The translations under genes and the position numbers were made by a program. From Hyphomicrobiaceae bacterium (GTDB taxonomy: Bacteria; Pseudomonadota; Alphaproteobacteria; Rhizobiales; HXMU1428-3), in contig JANQQH010000452.1 of NCBI GenBank assembly GCA_028285025.1, forward strand, positions 1-13,822: a stretch of DNA of 13,822 nt. The letters run 5' to 3'. The notes beneath the pieces are model-generated. The model did no database searches. It worked only from the letters and a program-made list of their open reading frames with translations, and was not told the DNA's origin. This document shows positions 1-7,275 of the stretch, piece by piece (within the stretch, counting starts at the first letter, position 1; each line of letters starts with the position of its first letter).

Positions 1-39
1 TCAAATGCTGATGATGCTGCGGCTTAAAGCACTTACATT

Positions 40-828
40 TTAAAGGCTAACGGGTGCGCCTTGTGAAAGCATGCCGCCTCTAATAATCCGGCCATAGACC
101 CCAAAATTATCGTTGCCAAACTGTTGGTTTAAAGCGCCTGCTAACGAACGTCCTCTGTTTGCCGTTTTAAGATCAACATTAATGGCCGCACATCGGCTTG
201 TTGGGCTGACAATCTCAATCTCTACATCGTTTGTCTTTAGCGTGCGGCCCACCCATTTTGTCTCGACCCAAGGTTCTAACCCTTTAATATGAATATTGGC
301 GCGAAAACGATTTGGATCAATCGGCTCATTCATCATCTGACCAAGAGCTGTGACAGATGACAAATTAATAATATGCACCAAAGGCTCAGCCATATCTGTA
401 AAATGATGGTTATCAGCCCTTTGAATGCGCGGCGGCCCCTTTAACTCATTGGACATAAAGGCGGCAAAAAATTGCTCAACCATATTTCGGCCAAGGGCTG
501 TTGAAAGATTCCCTTTTGCTACCTGGCGGTCTTGGCGCAAAATGGTGAGGGTGTGGCTTGTCTCATCAAAATCTATAGATAATAGAGCTAGCCGTTCATC
601 GCGCATAAGATTAAGGAAATTCACCTTAGGCAAATGTTTTGGGGCATGGCTATCGAATTGGGTGGGGCCATTTTCAATGGCATACACTCGATCAAATGGG
701 AAACACCTCTTAGGTTCAACCGTTACACTTTCTATGGCCTGACCGGCCAAGCCTTTTACGGGAAAACGCCACAGGCTTGCAATTGAACACTGTATTTGGG
801 GCAAATCAGCACTTCCATTAGCCATCAT
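40..828 (-). CDS. MOSC domain-containing protein
   Basis: The 262-residue protein has an N-terminal MOSC_N-type beta-barrel region (about residues 14-120, beginning with the SLWRFPVKGL signature) and a C-terminal MOSC domain (about 135-262). The motif DPNRFRANI (171-179) and the SRCAAINVD segment with Cys213 are typical; this Cys is the expected sulfur/molybdenum ligand in MOSC and mARC-type proteins. The family binds molybdenum cofactor or carries sulfur to metal centres and catalyses N-hydroxylated-substrate reduction in some members; the substrate here cannot be read. No ferredoxin domain follows, so a separate electron donor would be needed. Two adjacent ATG codons (828 and 825) lie behind an AGAAGA sequence (minus strand of 834-839), giving spacers of 5 and 8 bases, so either could be the start. 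No signal peptide is evident, suggesting a cytoplasmic protein. Confidence 0.88.
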   Translation of the reverse strand: MMANGSADLPQIQCSIASLWRFPVKGLAGQAIESVTVEPKRCFPFDRVYAIENGPTQFDSHAPKHLPKVNFLNLMRDERLALLSIDFDETSHTLTILRQDRQVAKGNLSTALGRNMVEQFFAAFMSNELKGPPRIQRADNHHFTDMAEPLVHIINLSSVTALGQMMNEPIDPNRFRANIHIKGLEPWVETKWVGRTLKTNDVEIEIVSPTSRCAAINVDLKTANRGRSLAGALNQQFGNDNFGVYGRIIRGGMLSQGAPVSL

Positions 829-1003
829 TAAAGTCTTCTAACCTTTTTTAAAATGAAACCTATTTACCCCTTATAAACATCGTCGTTAGAACGATTGTTT
901 ACAAAGTAAATTCTGCCAAACTTTTTAACCCGTTAGCCTCTTTAAATGCAAGAAACATACCTTATATTTTTTAAAGAGACGATAGCCAATTGCCTTTGAG
1001 GGG

Positions 1004-1031
1004 TTGACTAGTCTTGCTCAAGGTTTTTACT
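1004..1031 (+). promoter_or_regulatory. Weak sigma70-like promoter candidate for clpB
   Basis: TTGACT at 1004-1009 is a good -35 hexamer. With a 16-base spacer it leads to TTTACT at 1026-1031, a four-of-six match to the -10 consensus. It would give a 5' leader of roughly 155 bases. ClpB genes are usually driven by a heat-shock sigma factor, for which no clear site was found, so this call is tentative. Confidence 0.25.
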
Positions 1032-1112
1032 TTTTTTACCAGAACAAAAAGAAAGTCAAATTTTTTAAGTTATAGGCTTTATCGTTAAACTATATCTTTG
1101 CAAGTAGAGGTG

Positions 1113-1128
1113 TTGGCGGTATCGCCAA
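1113..1128 (+). promoter_or_regulatory. Perfect 6-bp inverted repeat in the clpB leader
   Basis: TTGGCG (1113-1118) and CGCCAA (1123-1128) form a perfect stem with a GTAT loop, ending 64 bases upstream of the clpB ATG. It has no T-tract, so it is not an intrinsic terminator. It could be a repressor half-site pair or an mRNA leader hairpin; the sequence alone does not decide. Confidence 0.35.
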
Positions 1129-1192
1129 GTTGTTAGACGTAATCGGTTCGCCAGTTTAAGGGGATCAATTGCGGGCATTTGAGGCAAAAAAT

Positions 1193-3793
1193 ATGAAACA
1201 AGATCGTTATACAGAACGTGCAAAAACCATCATCCAAGCGGCTCAACAAGATGCTTTGGCAGAAGGGCACCAACAATTCACCCCTTTGCACTTGCTTAAG
1301 GCCTTGCTTGATGATCAAGACGGTCTGACCTTTAATTTGATTTCTAAAGCTGGCGGTAATGCACAAATGATTGTGGCACAAACGAGCGATGCCATTGCCA
1401 AACTGCCTAAGGTGAGCGGGTCTGGCGCGGGCCAACTTTATATTACGCCTGAGATGTCCAAACTGTTCAAGACAGCTGAAGAGGTGGCAGAAAAAGCCGG
1501 TGACAAATTCGTCACCACAGAACGCTTATTGCTCGCCACTGCTTTGGATTCAACCTCTGATGCAGGGCGTATTCTTAAAGCTGGCGGTCTTGCCCCGCAA
1601 AAGCTTAATGAGACCATCAATGACGTTAGAAAAGGGCGTACAGCCGACAGCGCCACGGCCGAGGAAAGCTATGATGCGCTTGAGCGCTATGCGCGTGATT
1701 TAACCCAAGAAGCGGCCAATGGCAAACTTGATCCGGTGATTGGGCGGGAAGAAGAGATCCGCCGTACGGTTCAAGTGCTCTCACGGCGGACCAAAAACAA
1801 CCCGGTGCTTATTGGCGAACCTGGTGTTGGTAAAACCGCTATCATTGAAGGTCTTGCCTTGCGTATTGTCAATGGCGATGTGCCTGAAAGTCTTAAACAA
1901 CGCCGTTTGCTCGCCTTGGATATGGGCGCCTTGATTGCCGGGGCCAAATATCGCGGGGAATTTGAAGAGCGTTTGAAAGCCATTTTGCAAGAAGTTCAAG
2001 CGGCAGACGGCGGTATTATCTTGTTTATTGATGAAATGCACACCCTAATAGGGGCTGGCAAGACAGATGGTGCCATGGATGCCTCTAACCTTCTCAAACC
2101 CGCTTTGGCGCGCGGCGAACTGCACTGTGTGGGTGCCACCACGCTGGATGAATACCGCAAACATGTTGAAAAAGATGCCGCGCTTGCCCGGCGCTTCCAG
2201 CCGGTGTTTGTGTCAGAGCCAAGCGTTGAAGACACCGTATCAATATTGCGCGGGTTAAAAGAGAAGTATGAACTTCACCATGGTGTGCGCATTTCTGACA
2301 ATGCCTTGGTGGCGGCTGCGACCTTGTCAAACCGCTATATCACTGACCGCTTTTTGCCAGACAAAGCCATTGACCTGATGGATGAAGCGGCCAGCCGGTT
2401 GCGTATGCAAGTGGAATCAAAGCCAGAAGAACTTGATGAACTTGACCGGCGCATCATCCAACTGAAAATTGAACGCGAAGCGTTGAAAAAGGAAGATGAT
2501 GAAGCCTCAAAAGAGCGCTTGAACAGATTGAGCGAAGAACTGGCTAACTTGGAAGAGCAATCTCAAGCGTTGACCCAGCGCTGGCAGCAAGAAAAATCTA
2601 AACTGTCAGATGAAAACAAGCTCAAAGAGCAACTGGACCAAGCACGCAATGAGCTCAGTCAAGCTCAGCGGGCTGGTGATTTGGCCAAGGCTGGCGAGCT
2701 TTCTTACGGTGTTATTCCCGATCTGGAAAAACAGCTCAAGGAAGCGGCTGAAACACAAGGGACAAGCAAGGATCTTATGGTGGAAGAAGTTGTCACTGAC
2801 ACGCATATTGCCGGTGTCGTCTCTCGCTGGACAGGTGTGCCGGTTGACAAGATGCTTGAGGGCGAACGGGAAAAACTCTTGAAAATGGAAGAGGCCCTGG
2901 CCAGCCGGGTCATCGGCCAGCAAGAGGCGGTGCAATCTGTTTCAACCGCTGTGCGCCGCGCCCGTGCCGGATTGCAAGACCCAAACCGCCCTATTGGCTC
3001 TTTTATGTTCCTGGGGCCAACCGGGGTTGGCAAAACCGAACTCACCAAAGCCTTGGCTGAATTTTTGTTTGACGATGACACAGCGCTTGTCCGCATCGAT
3101 ATGTCAGAATTTATGGAAAAGCACTCTGTTGCCCGCCTTATTGGCGCGCCTCCTGGCTATGTTGGTTATGAAGAAGGCGGTGTGCTCACAGAAGCAGTTC
3201 GGCGGCGGCCTTATCAAGTGATCCTGTTTGATGAGATTGAGAAGGCGCATTCTGACGTGTTTAATGTGCTGTTGCAAGTGCTCGATGATGGCCGCCTTAC
3301 TGATGGGCAAGGGCGTACTGTGGACTTTCGCAATACCCTCATCATCATGACCTCTAACCTTGGCGCTGAGTTCTTGGTTGACTTGAAAGAAGAAGACGAT
3401 GTGGAACTGGTTGAAGCGCAAGTGATGAAAACAGTGCGCGGTCATTTCCGCCCTGAGTTCTTAAACCGGGTGGATGAAGTGATCTTGTTCCATCGCTTAA
3501 AACGCGCGCAAATGTCTGGCATTGTCAAAATCCAAGTTAAGCGTTTGCAAAAACTGTTAGATGAAAAGCAGCTCACGCTTGATTTATCTGACAGCGCTAT
3601 CGAGTGGCTTGCCAATAAGGGGTATGATCCTGCTTATGGCGCGCGGCCTTTAAAACGGGCCATCCAGAAACATGTGCAAGATCCGCTGGCCGAAAAAATC
3701 CTTGCTGGTGAGATTAAGGATGGGGAGACCATTGTTGTTGATGTGAGCGATGATGATTTGTCCTTTGCCAGTGAGCAAAGGGAAGCAGCGTAA
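1193..3793 (+). CDS. clpB: ATP-dependent disaggregase ClpB (Hsp100)
   Basis: ClpB is a hexameric cytoplasmic AAA+ chaperone that, with DnaK, threads aggregated proteins through its pore to resolubilise them after heat stress. From the ATG at 1193 the protein has 866 residues, close to the usual length of about 860. It shows a double Clp N-terminal domain (about 1-145), AAA-1 with Walker A GEPGVGKT (208-215) and Walker B Asp280-Glu281, the coiled-coil middle domain (about 405-525), AAA-2 with Walker A GPTGVGKT (608-615) and Walker B Asp680-Glu681, and the C-terminal D2-small domain. The middle domain distinguishes it from ClpA and ClpC. The frame opens earlier with TTG at 1169, but the 1193 ATG is preferred: GAGG (1181-1184) stands 8 bases upstream, and [10 protein letters not shown] matches the usual ClpB N-terminus. 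No frameshift or missing motif is seen. Confidence 0.97.
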   Translation: MKQDRYTERAKTIIQAAQQDALAEGHQQFTPLHLLKALLDDQDGLTFNLISKAGGNAQMIVAQTSDAIAKLPKVSGSGAGQLYITPEMSKLFKTAEEVAEKAGDKFVTTERLLLATALDSTSDAGRILKAGGLAPQKLNETINDVRKGRTADSATAEESYDALERYARDLTQEAANGKLDPVIGREEEIRRTVQVLSRRTKNNPVLIGEPGVGKTAIIEGLALRIVNGDVPESLKQRRLLALDMGALIAGAKYRGEFEERLKAILQEVQAADGGIILFIDEMHTLIGAGKTDGAMDASNLLKPALARGELHCVGATTLDEYRKHVEKDAALARRFQPVFVSEPSVEDTVSILRGLKEKYELHHGVRISDNALVAAATLSNRYITDRFLPDKAIDLMDEAASRLRMQVESKPEELDELDRRIIQLKIEREALKKEDDEASKERLNRLSEELANLEEQSQALTQRWQQEKSKLSDENKLKEQLDQARNELSQAQRAGDLAKAGELSYGVIPDLEKQLKEAAETQGTSKDLMVEEVVTDTHIAGVVSRWTGVPVDKMLEGEREKLLKMEEALASRVIGQQEAVQSVSTAVRRARAGLQDPNRPIGSFMFLGPTGVGKTELTKALAEFLFDDDTALVRIDMSEFMEKHSVARLIGAPPGYVGYEEGGVLTEAVRRRPYQVILFDEIEKAHSDVFNVLLQVLDDGRLTDGQGRTVDFRNTLIIMTSNLGAEFLVDLKEEDDVELVEAQVMKTVRGHFRPEFLNRVDEVILFHRLKRAQMSGIVKIQVKRLQKLLDEKQLTLDLSDSAIEWLANKGYDPAYGARPLKRAIQKHVQDPLAEKILAGEIKDGETIVVDVSDDDLSFASEQREAA

Positions 3794-3800
3794 TGAAATT

Positions 3801-3842
3801 CGGATAAAAGTCCTTCGCTGGCGCTCAGTGTACTTTTATCTG
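3801..3842. repeat. Long inverted repeat downstream of clpB
   Basis: GATAAAAGT (3803-3811) and ACTTTTATC (3832-3840) are perfect 9-base complements, extendable by a wobble and a C-G pair to 3801/3842. The 20-base loop contains CTTCGCTGGCGCTCAG. It starts only 8 bases after the clpB stop codon. It may be a 3'-end RNA-stabilising hairpin or a REP-like element; a T-tract is lacking. Confidence 0.55.
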
Positions 3843-3853
3843 GTTTTCAATAT

Positions 3854-3897
3854 GGTGTTGAACCACCTTGGGAGTGACTTGGTGGTGGTTCAACGCC
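3854..3897. terminator. Probable terminator between convergent clpB and the minus-strand operon
   Basis: GTTGAACCACC (3857-3867) and GGTGGTTCAAC (3884-3894) are perfect 11-base complements. Adding G-C, G-C and a wobble pair outside makes a 14-pair stem (3854-3867 with 3884-3897) around a 16-base loop. On the plus strand it is followed by a T-rich stretch (TTTATTTGTGTTTT). It directly abuts the TAA (3899-3901) of the convergent gene and so could stop transcription from both sides, although the minus-strand exit is less U-rich. Confidence 0.6.
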
Positions 3898-3898
3898 T

Positions 3899-4459
3899 TT
3901 ATTTGTGTTTTGAAGCAATTGTGGTTAGCCACTTACGAGCTTGCAGTTCATTCATGTGAAGATCTGAATATTGTTTGGATCCACTTGACCTCTGACTATC
4001 ATTTTCATAAGTGATTGTTTTATTATTGTTTTTTATATCTTCAGCATAAGAGAACAAATCTATTCCAGCAGCTTCCCAAAACTCTTTTTTGATTATTTCT
4101 AAGGGCATAATTTCTGACCAATCACTATTTGTAACTGGCCTGCCTTTAAAAATAATTTTCTCTTCAATCGCCGCCTCTCTTAAAATTCTATCAAATTTAT
4201 ATGGATGATCGTGTTCAGTATCCTCAGTCTCTTCTGTGGCTTCACCTATTCTCCAACCATTTGATATTGCAACTTCGATGAAACGTACTAATTCTATAAA
4301 ATTTCCAGATGGTGCTAAAAACTCGCCGAATGTTGGAAATTTCCAGTGCCTTTCACGCATATAAAAAAACAACTTAAATGAAAGCCATAAAAAAATAAGG
4401 ACTAACACCTGTGCCCAGGAAACTTTAGACGATAAAACTCTTAATAGGGTATCTATCAT
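3899..4459 (-). CDS. Small membrane-anchored protein of unknown family
   Basis: I do not recognise this 186-residue protein. It has one clear hydrophobic segment near the N-terminus (about 15-33), followed by basic residues (MRERHWK), suggesting an anchor with a cytoplasmic C-terminal part. The soluble region has an acidic stretch (73-83, EATEETEDTEH), a motif ending EFWEAAGIDLFSY (126-138) and a C-terminal segment beginning YSDLHMNELQARKWL (164). Its ATG overlaps the TGA of the upstream gene (ATGA, 4456-4459), so translation is probably coupled, with AAGAGA shortly upstream. Its coding sequence is visibly more AT-rich than its neighbours, with many AAT, AAA and ATT codons, suggesting later acquisition. 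The composition, overlap and intact reading frame support a real gene; the function is open. Confidence 0.7.
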   Translation of the reverse strand: MIDTLLRVLSSKVSWAQVLVLIFLWLSFKLFFYMRERHWKFPTFGEFLAPSGNFIELVRFIEVAISNGWRIGEATEETEDTEHDHPYKFDRILREAAIEEKIIFKGRPVTNSDWSEIMPLEIIKKEFWEAAGIDLFSYAEDIKNNNKTITYENDSQRSSGSKQYSDLHMNELQARKWLTTIASKHK

Positions 4460-5997
4460 ATTTTTCTCTTGTTTTTGGGTACCCTATAAACAACCCCCTC
4501 TTGCAGTACAGTCCCAAGCCTGCTAGCTCCTGTTACGATCAGGCCCTCTTTTGGTGCCAAAGCCAAATTTGTTACAAATTGTGGGATGGTTTTTATGGTC
4601 TTTTCCAGTTTTCCCCATAGATCAAAAATGAGAATCTGTCCGGCTCCATAGTGGGCGACATAAATTTTCCCATCTTTGCCAATCTCAATCCCGTCCGGCC
4701 CGATTTGTGCCCTTGTTAGGAGAGCATTGTTTTTATTTTCACTGGGTGGTTTCGGCAGGGTGATGAAGATCTTGGCCTTACCGACATTGCCCGCTTGCTT
4801 GATTTGATATTTCACAACACGATTGGCAAGATGCTCGGCCAAATAAAGATGGTTGTTAAAAATCGCAACGCCATTAGGGTAAATGAGCCCGTCTTTCAGT
4901 TTTATAACGTCACCCTTGGCATTTAAATAAAACAACTTACCCATCGGTTGATACCGCTTGGCGAAGTGCCCTGGGGCTGTGATATAAACCCCGCCGTTTT
5001 CATCTTTGACGCTATCATTGGGGTGAAAAATTTTTGTGCCGTCTCGGGCTTTTTTGATTGCGCGTATTTTTTTGCCCGCCCGGTTGGTGATAATCAGCTG
5101 ATCTGACAAATGACAAAGGATTACAATTTTGTCCGCTTTAAAAGCAGCAAGAGATGTTGGCCCGCACCCTGGCTCGTAATAAAATTGTTTGGGCTTTTTT
5201 TTACCCCCCTGTTGCCAGTTTACCTTCATCACCCTGTTTCGGGTCATCTCGGTGTAATAAAGATCCCCCTCAATAAACACCGGCCCTTCTGGATAGCCGG
5301 CTTTTTGCGCGATGATTTGTTCTTGGCGTGCCGACGCTTGATCTGGCAAAGTCACGCCCGTGCCAACACAGGCGCTAGCAATCAATAAGATGGCGGTTGA
5401 AGGGCGCCGAATGCGGGCCAGCAAACAAAGACAAAGCGCGATGCCCAATACGATCGCCAAGCTTTGGGTTAGAATGCGTGTGCCAAACAGGGGGATCAGA
5501 TAAAAAGAGGTTAGCAGGGTCCCAAAAATATTGCCAAAGGTTGAAACGGCAAAAATTGTTCCTGAGACGCGCCCTGTTTGATGTAGATCTGACAAAGTGC
5601 GCCCGATGGCAATCGGTGTGAAGGTGGAAAGACAGGCGACTGGCGGCCCCGTGATTAAAAACGCGCCGATGAGAGCGCCTAATTTCACATCTTCAACCGC
5701 GCCAACAACCCACTCTAAGACAGCGTCGACAAACAAGGGCAAGGCCAGAAGATAAAGGGCGGCGACAATAATCAAGCTTTCCAGAACATAGGGAAACGAT
5801 ATTTTATCAACGCTATAGCCGCCGGCGAAATAACCGGCCATCATGGCCAACAACACAATCGAAATTAATGCAGACCAGGTAAAAATCGTCCCGCCAAAAT
5901 AAGGATTGAGATAACGGCTTGCCAGCATCTCCAGCGACATAATCGCTGCACCAACTGTAAATGCGGCCAATAAGGTCAACCATAAATTATATTTCAT
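4456..5997 (-). CDS. Membrane protein fused to SMP-30/gluconolactonase-like beta-propeller
   Basis: Residues 1-217 carry about seven hydrophobic segments and resemble the membrane half of the 'fused MFS/spermidine synthase' family, with an early SLEMLASRYLNPYFGG segment (21-36), PPVACLSTFTPIAIGR (118-133) and GTIFAVSTFGNIFGT (146-160). Residues about 225-513 form an SMP-30/LRE-type propeller. All four expected metal-ligand positions appear in their motifs: Glu237 (EGPV), Asn327 (HPNDS), Asn375 (YPNG) and Asp435 (GPDG). RIRRPS (195-200) before the last membrane segment (about 202-217) would be cytoplasmic, placing the propeller in the periplasm. Propellers of this kind often hydrolyse lactones, but no substrate can be assigned. 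GAGAG (minus strand of 6005-6009) precedes the ATG by 7 bases. The gene starts 52 bases after the spermidine-synthase-like gene and overlaps the next gene by 4 bases. Confidence 0.82.
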   Translation of the reverse strand: MKYNLWLTLLAAFTVGAAIMSLEMLASRYLNPYFGGTIFTWSALISIVLLAMMAGYFAGGYSVDKISFPYVLESLIIVAALYLLALPLFVDAVLEWVVGAVEDVKLGALIGAFLITGPPVACLSTFTPIAIGRTLSDLHQTGRVSGTIFAVSTFGNIFGTLLTSFYLIPLFGTRILTQSLAIVLGIALCLCLLARIRRPSTAILLIASACVGTGVTLPDQASARQEQIIAQKAGYPEGPVFIEGDLYYTEMTRNRVMKVNWQQGGKKKPKQFYYEPGCGPTSLAAFKADKIVILCHLSDQLIITNRAGKKIRAIKKARDGTKIFHPNDSVKDENGGVYITAPGHFAKRYQPMGKLFYLNAKGDVIKLKDGLIYPNGVAIFNNHLYLAEHLANRVVKYQIKQAGNVGKAKIFITLPKPPSENKNNALLTRAQIGPDGIEIGKDGKIYVAHYGAGQILIFDLWGKLEKTIKTIPQFVTNLALAPKEGLIVTGASRLGTVLQEGVVYRVPKNKRKI

Positions 5998-6049
5998 TGA
6001 TAAACTCTCAAACTATAAACGTGGAAGTTAAGGCACACGCTAAGTCACA

Positions 6050-6958
6050 TTAGGGCTTTCTCTTTTTATTGTGGCTTTTAATCTCTTTTAACGTGTTTAC
6101 TGGGGCAAAATCATCTGTCAGCGCAGGCTGCTTAGCATCATAGTCTAACAACATGGCGCGCTCTTCTATCAATTCAGGGATCGAATAACGAAACTGATAT
6201 TTGCTCTGTATTTGTTCCGCGCGTGCCAACAAGTCTTTCATTGTTTTCGCCGCCCCGTCATAGGCCACCGCAACAACATTGCCGCCTGCCCGATAGACAT
6301 CGACCTGATCGAAGACATCGGTCAGTGTTGCAATGGTTCGATCATAAAGCATTGTTGAGGGTTCAATGTTTTGCACCACAACACCGCCCTTTTGCAGCCG
6401 TTTCTTGGCCAGGTGAAAAAATTCCTTGGTCATTAAATGAAACGGCACAAACGGCCCGCGGTAGGCATCGATGAAAATAATATCATGCCGGGCTTTATTG
6501 CGTAGCAAATGCACCCGCCCGTCCATGGTAAAGATCTTGAAGCGCTTTGATTTATCCAGCCCATAATATTTTTTGGCCAAGCGAACAATTTCAAAATCAA
6601 GCTCAACCGCGCTGATTTGCAATTGCGGCATGAATTCATGCAAATACCAACTGGTGGAGCCACCGCCCATTCCAATCATCAAAGACGACTTAAGTTGGTT
6701 TGGATAGGCCAAGCCAATGGTGAAACTTTGCGTATAGGCTATGGGGAGTTCTGTTAAATCATCCGGGTTTCGCCGGCTTTCAATGTAGCGGCGATTTTTA
6801 TGGCCGAAAGCAAGGGTGATATAGGGCGCTTTTTTATACACAAAGATGGTGTTGTAGGGTGATTCTATCGTCTCCAACAGGGTTTCAGCCTTGGCTGTAA
6901 CAAGTGAAAAGCCAACAAAATCAATTATAAAAAATAGGAAAATGAGACAACGGATCAT
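6050..6958 (-). CDS. Secreted spermidine synthase-like protein
   Basis: This 302-residue protein has a Rossmann fold of the spermidine synthase type: MIGMGGGSTS (94-103), the AVELD acidic loop (117-121), MDGR (145-148), IFIDAYRGP (161-169) and LTDDFAPVN (280-288). The DAY motif followed by PFHLMTKEFF, and the late TDDFAPV motif, match the C-terminal half of 'fused MFS/spermidine synthase' proteins rather than SpeE, where D-(S/T)-x-DP is usual. Aminopropyl transfer is therefore uncertain. The first 25 residues form a signal peptide or anchor (MIRC, a hydrophobic core, then VTAKAETL), predicting a periplasmic location, which is odd for an enzyme class using decarboxylated S-adenosylmethionine. 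AAAGG (minus strand of 6964-6968) lies 5 bases before the ATG. It is the first gene of a three-gene operon, with the separate membrane half immediately downstream. Confidence 0.82.
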   Translation of the reverse strand: MIRCLIFLFFIIDFVGFSLVTAKAETLLETIESPYNTIFVYKKAPYITLAFGHKNRRYIESRRNPDDLTELPIAYTQSFTIGLAYPNQLKSSLMIGMGGGSTSWYLHEFMPQLQISAVELDFEIVRLAKKYYGLDKSKRFKIFTMDGRVHLLRNKARHDIIFIDAYRGPFVPFHLMTKEFFHLAKKRLQKGGVVVQNIEPSTMLYDRTIATLTDVFDQVDVYRAGGNVVAVAYDGAAKTMKDLLARAEQIQSKYQFRYSIPELIEERAMLLDYDAKQPALTDDFAPVNTLKEIKSHNKKRKP

Positions 6959-7275
6959 GGTAACCTTTAATGAAATTCAACAACTATATAGACTAAGCAA
7001 GGCCCTAGTTACAAATAAAGTTTATATCGATTATGTCATTTTTGATGGATACACACGATATGCTCTAATTTTTGTTTATGCGTGTCATTTTTTCAAAAAC
7101 CGGTGTCCGCTTTTGAATGAAACGCGCTTTATGCGTGTCATATTTCCCAAAACCGGCATCCATTTTTGGGTGACACACACTAAATGACAAAAATTTAATA
7201 TACCCCGTCTGGAAATTTTTTTCTCATTATTTTATAGTTACGTTAATCGCTAAATTTTGAGCTGGGAGAAGAAAG
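6959..7275. other. Divergent intergenic region with palindromic repeats
   Basis: These 317 AT-rich bases separate the divergent spermidine-synthase-like and caspase-like genes. They contain two tandem 53-base palindromic units (7075-7180). A possible -10 (TATAGT, 7233-7238) precedes the caspase-like gene, but I see no good -35. Open frames crossing the repeats are not credible genes. A degenerate, shortened third repeat copy may begin at 7031 (TTATGTCATTTTT followed by GGATACACACG). Confidence 0.6.
7075..7180. repeat. Two tandem 53-bp palindromic repeat units
   Basis: Unit 1 is 7075-7127 and unit 2 is 7128-7180. They align without gaps and match at 41 of 53 bases by my count, starting with 14 identical bases (TTTATGCGTGTCAT). 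Both centre on AAAACCGG followed by TCC. Unit 1 arms are TTCAAAA (7092-7098) and TTTTGAA (7111-7117). Unit 2 arms are CCCAAAA (7146-7152) and TTTTGGG (7164-7170), plus outer arms GTGTCA (7135-7140) and TGACAC (7171-7176). The arms changed together between units, so pairing is retained. The AAAACCGG core resembles dispersed palindromes of Rhizobiales genomes, by recollection. Confidence 0.8.

Larger units (their letters stand above)
829..1192. other. Divergent intergenic region between the MOSC gene and clpB
   Basis: This 364-base AT-rich gap lies between divergent genes and must hold both promoters and the clpB leader. I see no credible small gene and no RNA gene. It holds a weak sigma70-like candidate at 1004-1031 and a perfect small hairpin at 1113-1128. 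No CIRCE element (TTAGCACTC-N9-GAGTGCTAA) and no convincing sigma32 promoter could be recognised by eye. Confidence 0.6.

Noticed and set aside
1133..3445. Many antisense and frame-shifted open frames within clpB
   Set aside because: ClpB is complete and strongly recognisable in one frame; the others are shadows of its codon pattern.
6050..6958. Assignment as speE (standard spermidine synthase)
   Set aside because: The export signal, the DAYRGP motif and the TDDFAPV motif fit the fused-family domain and not classical SpeE.
7075..7180. CRISPR array
   Set aside because: The two units are adjacent with no spacers, are imperfect palindromes, and no cas gene is nearby.
6891..7187. Plus-strand open frame of 98 codons across the divergent intergenic region
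   Set aside because: It starts inside the spermidine-synthase-like gene on the opposite strand and runs through the palindromic repeats; it has no ribosome binding site and no protein-like pattern.
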